In this document: one piece after another, positions 45,504 through 54,700 of the stretch
How the letters are laid out: the number at the start of each line of letters is the position of its first letter
Numbering within the stretch: the first letter of the stretch is position 1
From: Bordetella flabilis
GTDB lineage: Bacteria > Pseudomonadota > Gammaproteobacteria > Burkholderiales > Burkholderiaceae_B
Assembly: GCF_001676725.1 (NCBI RefSeq)
Contig: NZ_CP016172.1
Span: forward strand, 1,054,001-1,118,000
Length of the DNA stretch: 64,000 bases
Reading direction: 5' to 3'
Position numbers and translations under genes: made by a program
Notes under the pieces: model-generated
What the model was told of the DNA's origin: nothing
What the model saw: the letters and a program-made list of their open reading frames with translations, nothing else
Database searches by the model: none

Positions 45504-46511
45504 ATGCCTATCACCGCTTTCGCGCCGCGCCGGCGCTTGCTGACCGTTGCGGCGGCAGCCCTGGCGCTGGCCGCGCTACCGGGTCTTGCCCCCAGCGCGC
45601 AAGCCGCCTATCCGGACCATCCCTTGAAGCTGGTGGTCCCTTACCCGCCGGGAGGCGCGACCGACGTGGTGGGTCGCGTCATCGCCATGAAGCTCGCCGA
45701 GGAGTTGAAGCAGCAGGTGGTCGTGGAAAACCGCGGCGGGGCTGGCGGCAACCTGGGGGCCGATGCGGTGGCGCGCTCGGATCCCGACGGCTATACCCTG
45801 CTGATGGGGGCCATCACCTCGCACTCCATCATGTCGACGCTCGAAAAGAAGAGCATCTCCTACGACCTGATGCGCGACCTGACGCCGGTGGCCACCATCG
45901 CCGCCGTGCCGCTGGTTTTCGTCGTCAATCCCAAGCTCCCTGTCCATAACCTGAAAGAACTGGTGGCCTACGCCAAGGCCAATCCGGGCAAGCTGACCTA
46001 TGCCTCGTCCGGGGCCGGCGCGCCCCAGCGCATGGGCGCCGAACTCTTCAAGCGGCAGGCAGGCGTCGATATGCTGCACGTGCCGTATCGCGGCAGCGGC
46101 CCGGCCATGACGGACCTGGTGGGCGGACAGGTGCAGACCATGGTCGAAACCGTGCCGGCCGCGCTGCCGTTCATCAAGAGCGGGCAGTTGCGCGCGCTTG
46201 CGGTTACGATGCCGGAACGCATTTCCATGCTGCCCGATACGCCGACGGCCGCCGAAGCCGGCCTGCCGAATTTCAATGTGGCCTCGATGTTCGGCGTGCT
46301 GGTCCCGGCCAAGACGCCCAAGCCCATCGTCGATACGCTGAATGCCGCCTTGTCGCGCATCCTCGTCATGCCGGACACCAAGGAAAAACTGCTCCAGCAG
46401 GGTGCTTACGCCGTCGCGCCGGCCTCCGCGGACGAGGCGCGCAAGCGCCTGCAGGCCGAGGTCGACCAATGGGCGCAGGTGATCCGCGACGCGAATATCA
46501 CGGTGGACTAG
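45504..46511 (+). CDS. Bug family tripartite tricarboxylate receptor (TctC-like)
   Basis: A 335-residue periplasmic receptor with a signal peptide (RRRLLTVAAAALALAAL, cleavage near AQAAYP). Bug hallmarks: LVVPYPPGGATDVVGR, VVVENRGGAGGNLGADAVA, LTYASSGAGAPQRM and HVPYRGSGPAMTDL. The start ATG 45504 has ACGGAGA upstream. The dehydratase gene follows after 60 bases, so the pair probably serves uptake and first breakdown of one sugar acid. In the 229-base gap before it, CCATG-CAAAA-CATGG at 45403-45417 is a perfect short dyad that may be an operator. Confidence 0.92.
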   Translation: MPITAFAPRRRLLTVAAAALALAALPGLAPSAQAAYPDHPLKLVVPYPPGGATDVVGRVIAMKLAEELKQQVVVENRGGAGGNLGADAVARSDPDGYTLLMGAITSHSIMSTLEKKSISYDLMRDLTPVATIAAVPLVFVVNPKLPVHNLKELVAYAKANPGKLTYASSGAGAPQRMGAELFKRQAGVDMLHVPYRGSGPAMTDLVGGQVQTMVETVPAALPFIKSGQLRALAVTMPERISMLPDTPTAAEAGLPNFNVASMFGVLVPAKTPKPIVDTLNAALSRILVMPDTKEKLLQQGAYAVAPASADEARKRLQAEVDQWAQVIRDANITVD

Positions 46512-46571
46512 TCCGCCCCGCAAGGGCCCCTGGTGCGCCGATCTGTCTGTCTCAATAGCTGAAGGAAATTT

Positions 46572-48335
46572 ATGTCATCGAAGTCTTCCTCCTCGTCCGA
46601 TACCCCGGCCGCCAGCGGCATGCGCAAGGGTTTGACCAGCTACGGAGATGCCGGTTTCTCGCTGTTCCTGCGCAAGGCCTTCATCAAGGGCGCGGGCCTG
46701 ACGGACGACGCGCTGGGGCGGCCCATCGTCGGCATCGCCAATACGGGCAGCGGCTTCAATCCCTGTCACGGGAACATGCCGCAGCTGGTGGAGGCGGTCA
46801 AACGCGGCGTGATGCTGGCCGGCGGCCTGCCGGTGGAGTTCCCCACCATCTCCATCCACGAAAGCTTCGCCTCGCCCACCAGCATGTTCCTGCGCAACCT
46901 GATGTCCATGGATACGGAGGAGATGATCCGCGCCCAGCCCATGGACGCGGTGGTGCTGATCGGCGGTTGCGACAAGACCGTGCCGGCGCAGCTGATGGCC
47001 GCGGCCAGCGGCAAGGTGCCGGCCATCCAGTTGGTGACCGGCTCGATGCTGACCGGCTCGCACCGCGGCGAGCGGGTCGGCGCGTGCACCGACTGCCGCC
47101 GCTTCTGGGGCAAATACCGCGCCGAGGAAATCGACGACGCGGAGATCGCCGATGTCAATAACCAGTTGGTGGCCAGCGTCGGAACGTGTTCGGTGATGGG
47201 CACGGCCAGCACCATGGCGTGCATCGCCGAGGCCCTGGGCATGGCGGTGCCCGGCAGCGCCTCGCCGCCGGCGGTCACGGCCGACCGTATCCGGGTGGCC
47301 GAGCGCACCGGCACCGAGGCCGTGGCGATGATCGGGAAGTCCCTGACACCGGATCGCATCCTGACCCCCCAGGCCTTCGAGAATGCCTTGCGCGTGCTGC
47401 TGGCCATCGGCGGCTCGACCAACGGTATCGTGCACCTGACCGCCGTCGCCGGCCGGCTCGGCATCCGCATGGATATGGAAGCCTTCGACCGCATCGGCAA
47501 GGAAACGCCGGTGCTGGTGGACCTGAAGCCTTCCGGCCAGCACTACATGGAAGACTTCCACAAGGCAGGCGGCCTGCGCACCCTGTTGCGCGAACTGCGT
47601 CCGTTGCTGCACCTGGACGCGCTGACCGTGACCGGCCGCACCCTGGGCGAGGAACTGGACGCCGCGCCGGCGCCTTTCGAGCAGGACGTGGTGCGGCCGT
47701 TCGCGCGGCCGATCTACGCGCAGGGCGGCATCGCGGTGCTGCGCGGCAACCTGGCGCCGGGCGGCGCCATCATCAAGCAGTCGGCGGCCACCGCCGCGCT
47801 GATGGAACACGAAGGCCGCGCCGTGGTGTTCGAGGACCTGGAAGACCTGGCCAACCGTGTCGACGACGATGCGCTGGACATCCATGCGGACGACATCATG
47901 GTGCTGAAGAATATCGGTCCCGTCGGCGCGCCCGGCATGCCGGAGGCCGGCTACATGCCCATCCCGCGCAAGCTGGCGCGCAGCGGCGTCAAGGATATGG
48001 TCCGCATCTCGGATGGCCGCATGAGCGGCACGGCGTCGGGCAGCATCGTGCTGCACGTCACGCCGGAGTCCGCCATCGGCGGGCCGCTGGCGGTGGTCCG
48101 CACGGGCGACCGCATCAGGCTGAGCGTCAGCCGGCGCGAGCTCACGCTGCTGGTCGACGAGGCTGAACTCGCCGGGCGCCTGGCCGAGTGGCGGCCCCGG
48201 CCCCAGCGCGAAGAGGACGAGCGTGGTTACCGCAAGCTGTTCCTGACCACGGTTACCCAGGCCGACAAGGGCTGCGATTTCGACTTCCTGCGCAGTCCGC
48301 GCGATAACGGCAGCACGCCGGTCGGCAAGCCGTAA
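46572..48335 (+). CDS. IlvD/Edd family dehydratase (probable sugar-acid dehydratase)
   Basis: A 587-residue member of the IlvD/Edd family. Iron-sulfur cysteines are visible in NPCHGN near residue 64, GGCDKTVPA near 136 and GTCSVMGTASTM near 205; DGRMSGTASG near 480 is the family's substrate loop. The sequence YGDAGFSLFLRKAFIKGAG points to the sugar-acid branch (arabonate, xylonate or galactonate-type dehydratases) rather than IlvD; that is an inference from context. It would yield a 2-keto-3-deoxy acid, a fitting substrate for the DapA-like lyase at 49564. A Ser-rich leader precedes the domain. Confidence 0.87.
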   Translation: MSSKSSSSSDTPAASGMRKGLTSYGDAGFSLFLRKAFIKGAGLTDDALGRPIVGIANTGSGFNPCHGNMPQLVEAVKRGVMLAGGLPVEFPTISIHESFASPTSMFLRNLMSMDTEEMIRAQPMDAVVLIGGCDKTVPAQLMAAASGKVPAIQLVTGSMLTGSHRGERVGACTDCRRFWGKYRAEEIDDAEIADVNNQLVASVGTCSVMGTASTMACIAEALGMAVPGSASPPAVTADRIRVAERTGTEAVAMIGKSLTPDRILTPQAFENALRVLLAIGGSTNGIVHLTAVAGRLGIRMDMEAFDRIGKETPVLVDLKPSGQHYMEDFHKAGGLRTLLRELRPLLHLDALTVTGRTLGEELDAAPAPFEQDVVRPFARPIYAQGGIAVLRGNLAPGGAIIKQSAATAALMEHEGRAVVFEDLEDLANRVDDDALDIHADDIMVLKNIGPVGAPGMPEAGYMPIPRKLARSGVKDMVRISDGRMSGTASGSIVLHVTPESAIGGPLAVVRTGDRIRLSVSRRELTLLVDEAELAGRLAEWRPRPQREEDERGYRKLFLTTVTQADKGCDFDFLRSPRDNGSTPVGKP

Positions 48336-48460
48336 CCTGGACGGGGCGGCGGCCACGACGGCGGTGGGGCGCCGATGAAACGCGGCGCCACGGCCACGCG
48401 CCGGGTATCGGGCAACAACCGCACGTACCGCAGCGGTCGCGCCCGCGCGCGGCCAACCCT

Positions 48461-49360
48461 TCAGTCGCCGTGCGGGCGCGGTGCCGGGTGCGGCGGAAAG
48501 ACGGCCTGGGCTTCCTCCAGGAAGGTTTCGGCCAGCGCGCTGCGCGCGCCCTGTGCCTGCCAGACCAGGCCGACGCGCCGCACCGGCGCGCGCCCCGGCA
48601 GCGGGATGCGGGTCAGGGCGTAGCGCGCCGACCACATGGAGGACCAGTCGGGCAGCAGCGCCACCCCCAGGCCCTGGTCCACCAGGGCGGCCACGCCCAG
48701 CAGGCTGTCGATTTCGAGCCGCTGGTGCGGCACGATGTTGTGGTCGCGCAGGTAGCGGTCGGCCAACTGGCCGCCCAGCACGGCGCGGTCGTAGCGGATG
48801 AAGGGCCGCGTGCGCAGCAGTTCGTGGGCGTCGCGTCCTTCCATCGCGGCCGGCGCGACGACGACCAGGGGTTCTTCCATGATGGCGTGCCAGCGCGCCG
48901 TCTTGCCGATCGCGAATTGCGGCTCGACGACGATGGCGGCGTCCAGTTCGCCGCCGGCCACGCGGCGGCACAGGTCTACCGACGAACCCGGCATGACGAA
49001 GACCGACAGGCTGGGGTAGCGGTCGTAGACCCGCTTCAGGACAGGCGGCAGCACGCTGGTCATGGCCGACATGAAGACGCCCAGCCGCAGTTCGCCGAAG
49101 GAGGCCTCGTCATCGGCCAGCGCCGCCAGGTCGCGCGCATCGCGCAGCAGCGCCCGGGCACGTTCCAGGATGCGCATGCCGGCCTCGGTCGGGCGGACCG
49201 ACCGCCCGGCGCGTTTGATCAGCGACAGTCCCAGTGCTTCCTCGAGCGCCTTGATGCGCGCGGCCACGGCCGTGGGCGTCAGGTCCAGCCGTCGCGCGGC
49301 CTGGGCGAACGAGCCGCTTTCGGCTACGGTGACGAAACTCTGCAGATATCGGGTGTCCAT
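48461..49360 (-). CDS. LysR family transcriptional regulator
   Basis: A 299-residue LysR regulator: helix-turn-helix in residues 3-62 (QSFVTVAESGSFAQAARRL, then TPTAVAARIKALEEAL) and an effector domain from about 88 on. It is divergent from the DapA-like gene and convergent with the dehydratase gene, and a symmetric site lies in the divergent gap. It probably controls the sugar-acid genes on either side. Confidence 0.88.
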   Translation of the reverse strand: MDTRYLQSFVTVAESGSFAQAARRLDLTPTAVAARIKALEEALGLSLIKRAGRSVRPTEAGMRILERARALLRDARDLAALADDEASFGELRLGVFMSAMTSVLPPVLKRVYDRYPSLSVFVMPGSSVDLCRRVAGGELDAAIVVEPQFAIGKTARWHAIMEEPLVVVAPAAMEGRDAHELLRTRPFIRYDRAVLGGQLADRYLRDHNIVPHQRLEIDSLLGVAALVDQGLGVALLPDWSSMWSARYALTRIPLPGRAPVRRVGLVWQAQGARSALAETFLEEAQAVFPPHPAPRPHGD

Positions 49361-49431
49361 GGGGCGCCGCTGGGTTTAGGGCCGTGCTCAGACGGAAAAG
49401 CGCCGCCCTACGAGGCGGCTCGATCCTGAAA

Positions 49432-49450
49432 AATATTGCGGTGTGATATT
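49432..49450. promoter_or_regulatory. candidate LysR operator
   Basis: AATAT-TGCGGTGTG-ATATT is a perfect inverted repeat with five-base arms and a nine-base centre, in an AT-rich patch between the LysR start (49360) and the DapA-like start (49564). Size and place fit a LysR recognition site. Confidence 0.5.
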
Positions 49451-49563
49451 AATGGAACCCGCTTTTTCTTTGTTCCGCCGCGGTCCAGACTGTACGCTGC
49501 CCCGCCATGCCCACCCAAGGTCGTGCCCATGTACGCGACCGGATCCACCCGGAGGAAGTCCCC

Positions 49564-50517
49564 ATGTCCCAGCCTGATCCCCAGCGTGACCGCTTGCGCG
49601 GCGTCCTGTCGCCCGTCCTGACGCCCTTCAATACCGACCTCAGCCCGAGCGCGGATGGCCTGGTGCGGCATTGCCGCGCGCTGGTCGAACAGGGCGTGAG
49701 CCTGGCGGTGTTCGGCACGAATTCGGAAGCGGCTTCGCTGACGGTGGCGGAGAAGCGCGGCCTGCTCGATGCGCTGCTGGCCGCGGGAATCCCGCCCGAG
49801 CGGATGATGCCCGGCACCGGCGCCTGCGCGATGCCGGACGCCATCGAACTGACCCGCCACGCGGTGACGGCGGGATGCGCGGGCGTGCTGGTGCTGCCGC
49901 CGTTCTATTACAAGGGCGTGAGCGACGAAGGGCTGTTCCGCGCTTTTGCCAGCCTGATCGATGGCGTGGCGGACGAGCGGTTGCGCGTGTACCTGTACCA
50001 CATCCCGCAAGTGAGCGGCGTGCCGATCAGCCTGAAGCTGATCGAACGGCTGCTGAAGGCCTATCCCGGGCAGGTGGCGGGCGCCAAGGATAGTTCGGGC
50101 GAGTGGGACAACACGGCCGCGATGGTGCGCGAGTTCGCCGCGGCGGGCTTCGACGTGTTCCCGGGCAGCGAGGTGTTCCTGCTGCCGGGCTTGCGGGCGG
50201 GCGCAGTCGGCTGCATCACCGCGACGGCCAACGTCAACGCGGGCGAGATCATGCTGGTGTATCGCGAATGGCAGACGCCGAAGGCGGACGCGCTGCATGA
50301 CCGCATTTGCGAGATCCGCGCGATCTTCCAGGCTTTGCCGATGATTTCCGCCATGAAGGAAGCCGCCGCATGGCAATCCGGAGACGCCGCCTGGCGTACG
50401 GTGCGGCCGCCGCTGGTCGAACTGACGGACGATCAGGCCGCCGAACTGAAGCGCAAGCTTACCGACGCGAAGTATGAGATGCCGCTGGCGGGGACGTTGG
50501 GGTATTCGGGAAGGTGA
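49564..50517 (+). CDS. DapA family (N-acetylneuraminate lyase/DHDPS-like) aldolase or dehydratase
   Basis: A 317-residue TIM-barrel protein of the dihydrodipicolinate synthase family. The Schiff-base lysine is Lys175 (VAGAKDSSGEW), the catalytic tyrosine is Tyr145 (YLYHIPQ), and the binding loop reads GTNSEAAS (51-58) instead of GTTGE, which argues against DapA itself. A 2-keto-3-deoxy sugar-acid lyase or dehydratase fits the neighbouring IlvD/Edd dehydratase and Bug receptor. The start ATG 49564 has GGAGGAAGT upstream. A repeat module begins 87 bases after its stop. Confidence 0.85.
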   Translation: MSQPDPQRDRLRGVLSPVLTPFNTDLSPSADGLVRHCRALVEQGVSLAVFGTNSEAASLTVAEKRGLLDALLAAGIPPERMMPGTGACAMPDAIELTRHAVTAGCAGVLVLPPFYYKGVSDEGLFRAFASLIDGVADERLRVYLYHIPQVSGVPISLKLIERLLKAYPGQVAGAKDSSGEWDNTAAMVREFAAAGFDVFPGSEVFLLPGLRAGAVGCITATANVNAGEIMLVYREWQTPKADALHDRICEIRAIFQALPMISAMKEAAAWQSGDAAWRTVRPPLVELTDDQAAELKRKLTDAKYEMPLAGTLGYSGR

Positions 50518-50604
50518 TTGTGTCGTTTGACGGGTCCGGTTCTTGAAACGTTCCGGGTGGTGGGATGGCGGTGGTTGCCGGGCATGCATCGGGGTTCTTA
50601 TCCC

Positions 50605-50940
50605 GTCCGGCGGGGCAGCCGCCTGCCGGTGCCGTCCCGGTCGGGCGCTGCGGCGCGTGGGCGCCGCAGACCGCATCGCTGGCCTCGTCCGGCGGCCGCT
50701 CGCTGGTGGTGTGCTTGCGGATGGGTTGCCGGCACGCCTCCCTACGGCGTCCACTCGCTCGCCCTCTACGGGCCGTCCCCGGCAGGCGACTGCCCCGCCG
50801 GACTCCGGCATCTTCCATCGACGGCCGCCGCCGAGATCTGGGTTCTTGCCGCTGCGATCGCCAGCGGTGGGGGTGGAAGAGTTTGCAGTGCCCGCCCCCG
50901 CACGGCCCCCAGCGGGCCGCGCGGTTGCGTACGCGGTGTG
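50605..50940 (+). repeat. 338-bp repeat module, copy C (199-bp core 50605-50803)
   Basis: Third copy. The core runs GTCCGGC (50605) to GCCGGAC (50803), again 199 bp. Left arm GGCGGGGCAGCCGCCTG and right arm (reverse complement) GGCGGGGCAGTCGCCTG differ at one base. The inner palindrome and the flank with GTGGAAGAG and a hairpin near 50898-50924 are conserved with copy A. It follows the DapA-like gene in the same direction, 87 bases past its stop codon. Confidence 0.85.
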
Positions 50941-51041
50941 GGCTTGCGACGGGTTATGACCTCGTAGGTGCGGGCGCGTCGGATGGATGGGGCTGCCGCT
51001 TCGATGGAAAGTGGGGGCTGATGGAAGATCTCGGCGTGCCC

Positions 51042-51074
51042 GCAAACCGCGGCCCGCGGGGTCCGCGGATTTGC
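51042..51074. repeat. REP-like palindrome between copies C and D
   Basis: GCAAA (51042-51046) and TTTGC (51070-51074) flank CCGCGG (51047-51052) and CCGCGG (51063-51068). It corresponds to the palindrome at 8035-8066 in the first cluster, here with a longer perfect stem and one bulged A. It is followed by the same GCTTACGCG word minus its first base. Confidence 0.65.
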
Positions 51075-51137
51075 TTACGCGTTTGGGCCTGCGACGGTAA
51101 TGGCGCAGATCGCATGTGGCCTCCCACGCTTGGATCG

Positions 51138-51369
51138 TCGCATGGCCCTGGCTTGAATTGCCCGATGGCCCGAGCTTGAATTGCCGCATGACCAGCTTCT
51201 GCTGCATCACAGGCGCCTGCCGCCGACAAGCACCGGCTGCATCAAGCACCCGCCGCATTACACCACCGGCCGCGTGTTCACCACACGCGTCGCATGACCA
51301 GCATCCGCCGCATTACACCACCGGCCGCGTGTTCACCACACGCGTCGCATGACCAGCATCCGCCGCATG
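51138..51369. repeat. short tandem repeats between copies C and D (23-bp and 55-bp units)
   Basis: A degenerate 23-base unit starts at 51138, 51161 and 51184, each with GCATGGCC or GCATGACC and then CTTGAATTGC. Further on, a 55-base unit is perfectly duplicated at 51251-51305 and 51306-51360 and a third begins at 51361 before the module starts. Each unit starts CCGCCGCATT and ends CGCATGACCAGCAT, so the GCATGAC word of the 35-bp array in the first cluster recurs here with a different spacing. No protein is supported. Confidence 0.75.
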
Positions 51370-51706
51370 GCACAGCGTGTATGCCGAAGTGCGGCCCCCG
51401 CGGGCCGCACTTCGCCGGGCGCGCCAATCTCTTCCACCACACCCGGCTGCGCAACGCAGCGGCAAGAACCCAGACGGTCGCAGCGGCCGTGGATGGAAGA
51501 TGCCGGAGTCCGGCGGGGCAGTCGCCTGCCGGGGACGGCCCGTAGAGGGCGAGCGAGTGGACGCCGTAGGGAGGCGTGCCGGCAACCCATCCGCAAGCAC
51601 ACCACCAGCGAGCGGCCGCCGGACGAGGCCAGCGATGCGGTCTGCGGCGCCCGGGCGCCGCAGCGCCCGACCGGGACGGCACCGGCAGGCGACTGCCCCG
51701 CCGGAC
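51369..51706 (-). repeat. 338-bp repeat module, copy D (199-bp core 51508-51706)
   Basis: Fourth copy, reverse orientation. The core runs GTCCGGC (51508) to GCCGGAC (51706), 199 bp, with perfectly complementary arms GGCGGGGCAGTCGCCTG. The flank hairpin has a perfect 13-bp stem: CGAAGTGCGGCCC (51386-51398) with GGGCCGCACTTCG (51403-51415), loop CCGC. It is the closest relative of copy B. It lies 51 bases beyond the tssM stop in the direction of that gene. Confidence 0.85.
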
Positions 51707-51757
51707 GGCCCAACGAACACGAACGCCCAACGAACACGACCGACCGACTGCGCCCTC

Positions 51758-54700
51758 CTACTTCGAACCCTCCAGCCGTATCACCTCCGGCTGCAGCTTC
51801 AAAAGCCGTCCGATCTTGCCAGACGCCTCTTCGGCGGCCTCGCGGTTGGTGTAGCCGTCCACCCGTATCTGCCGATACTCCACGCCCTTCAGCGTGATCG
51901 CCGACTCCTGCACCGGATAGCCGTTCTTCTTCAGCGCCTCCCGCACCTCCTCCGGATGGGAGAAGATCCCCACCTGCACTGCATAGGCCCCCGTCGCGGC
52001 GCGCGGCTTGGGCGGGGAGACCTTCATGCTCAGCGCCGGCGTCGGCGTGCGCACCGGCGGTGCGGCGGGCACCGGTACTGGCGGCGGCGCGACCGCCGGC
52101 AGCACATCGTTCACCGGCCCCATGCAATAGGACACGATGCGTTGCGGCACCGCTGGCGCGGGCGCCGGTGCCGGCATCGTCGAACCGGGCGCCGTGCCCG
52201 GCTGCAGCGCGGCCAGCTTGCCCTTGATCTCCGTCACCTGCGCGCCCAGGCGCGCCGCTTCCGAGAACGCCGCCTGCAGCGGCGCCTGCCCCTGTTGACG
52301 GTAGGTGACCACCAGCCACTGCACATTGGCCTGCGTCATCAGCGTCTTCTGGTCGGGGAAATCCGCCGGTGTGTAGCGGCGCGTCCCGCTCGCATAGTCG
52401 CGCAGGAAATCCACGAAGCCCTGCGCGCCGCTCCATTGCTTCGACAGCTCGAAGCCCGAGTACCGGATGCGTAGCGTGGTATCGCCGCACGTCGCCATCG
52501 ACCACGGGAACACCGCGCTGTTCGGGAAATTCAGGTTCTCCAGCGTGATCGCGCCACTCGCGCATTGCAGGCTCAGCGTCACGCTTTCCGGCAACATGTG
52601 AGCGTCCGGGTTCGTCTGCGGCGGCACGGTGGTCAGGGTCACCGTGCCGGTCGTCGTCTCCAGCTTGGTGATCTGCTTCTCCAGCTCGGCCTGCTGCTGC
52701 GTCAGCGCCTGCGCCTCGTCGGAGGCCCGTTTCGATTGCAGCTGCTGCGACGCCAGCGTCACCTGGCGCAACTGCGTCATGCTGGCGAAGGCATAGAACT
52801 GGCCGTTCAGCGGCACCTTCTGGTCCATCGCCGCGCGCGGCTCGTAGCGCACGCTGTCGCGGTCCACGAAGTACTTGATATCGCCGTCCAGGAACGCCTT
52901 GACCTGCCCGCGGTCGCCATACAGCAGCTGGTTGGACAGCTCCGCGTCCGTCACGCCCTGGATCGCGCTCAGCACCGTGTTCTCCCAGGTCTGCTGCAGC
53001 CGGCAGCCCGCGTTGCGCGCCGCGTAGTCCAGCACGAAGTTCATCGGGCCAGCCGCGATATCCCAGACCACCTGCGTGCGGTTGCCCGGCGTGCCTTGCT
53101 GCTTGCGCAGCGCGTCCAGCGCGTCGCGCGCATTGACCAGCGGCACGTTCTTCACGCTCGGATCGTGGCCGAAGGACCAGATCTCGATCGCGGCTTTCAT
53201 CGCCGTGCCGTCGCCTTGCTGCAGCGGCACGATGGTGTCGCGCACGCCCTGCTGGTAGGTCTGCAGCAGTTGCAGCCCCGCGTTATCGCTGCGCAGGCTG
53301 GCCAGGCCCTTGTCCAGCGAGCCGCCCTGCGGCAGCTGCTTGATCACGTCGCCGCCGAAGCGCTGCACCAGGCCGATCTTCTGCATCGCCGTGCTGGCGC
53401 CGTTCTCCTGCGTCTCGCCGGCCAGCTCGTCCAGCCCGTGCAGGCGGCCCGCCTCGACCAGCCATTCCGGACGGGACGCCAGCGGCAGCCGCTCGCCCAC
53501 GGCCTTCAGCAGATGCATCAGCCGCCGGTACGGGTCGTTCGGCGTCAGCAGCGAGGTCATCACGGCGCGCCGGGTCGTGCCGTCGGGCAGCAGGTCCGGG
53601 ACGCGTGCGAAGACATCGGTGAACTCGTACCAGGCCTCCAGGCCGGCGCTCTGGAAGTGCTGCTGGAACTCCCTGCGCCGCTTCGTCCATTCGGCGGTAT
53701 TGCCGCTGGCGCGCCCGAGCTCGTCCAGGAAACCGGTGGCGCTGCGCGCGCCGTCCGGCGTCAGCGCGGCCGGGATCATCGGAAAGTCCGGGCGATCGGG
53801 GATATTCCAGAAGTCGGTGAGCCGCACGGGCTTCAGATTGCCCTGCAGGTCCACCCAGGCGTAGATCCAGCGGATGGAGCGGTCCGTCAGCTTCAGGCCG
53901 GCCAGGACCTGGCGCAACCCGGTCACCTCGTCGCGCAGCAGGCCGTGGTTGTCCTGCCAACTGAGGTAGTCGCGGTACATATTGCCCAGCAGAAGGGCGT
54001 CCATCGGGTCCTGCAGGGTCTGGTGTGCGCTGGACAGCAGCAGCGGCAGCTCCGTTCCGGGCGCCGGCATGGCGTAGATGTCCTGGCCCGCCAGTTCGCC
54101 GTCGATCAGGTTGATCCGCCGTACCAGGGTCTGCGCCCAGGCGGCCAGCAGCGTGTCGTTGTTCCCGCGCGCCAACTGGGGCAGGCTGGTCAGCAGCAGC
54201 GGGTCCAGGTCGGCCGCGATGACTTCATGGTGGAACTGGTGCACGAAGCGGTACATCAGCTTCTGCTGGACCTGATTGACGCGGCGCTGGAAGGGCATCC
54301 AGCGCTGTTGCCAGGAGGGCCGCGCCATCAGTGCATGGATGGCGCTGCGTTCGCCTTGCAACGCATGCAGGTCCGAAGACATCGGCCCGGAGAAATCCTG
54401 CGCGCCATAGCCCGACAGCGCCGCGACGCGCAGTTGCTCGCTGGCGATGCGGCTGGAATGCACCAGGAAGGCGCCCACGCCCACGCAGGCGCCCAGCCAC
54501 GCCACCACCGCGGCATGGCGCAACAGGCGGCGCCAGTGGCGCCAGCGTTCCATCGGTTGCCAGGCGTGCCGCTGCCCGGGCAGCGCCTGGTGGAACAGGC
54601 CGGGACTGAACCAGGCGGCCTGCGTGCGGTCGCTGCTCGGCGGCTGCCCGGTCAGGAACAGGCCGCGCATCAGCGGTGTTTCGGCGTAGGGCGTGGTCTG

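Noticed and set aside
46575..48971. Long open frame antisense to the dehydratase
   Set aside because: It crosses a gene boundary opposite a well-conserved enzyme; no recognisable domain.
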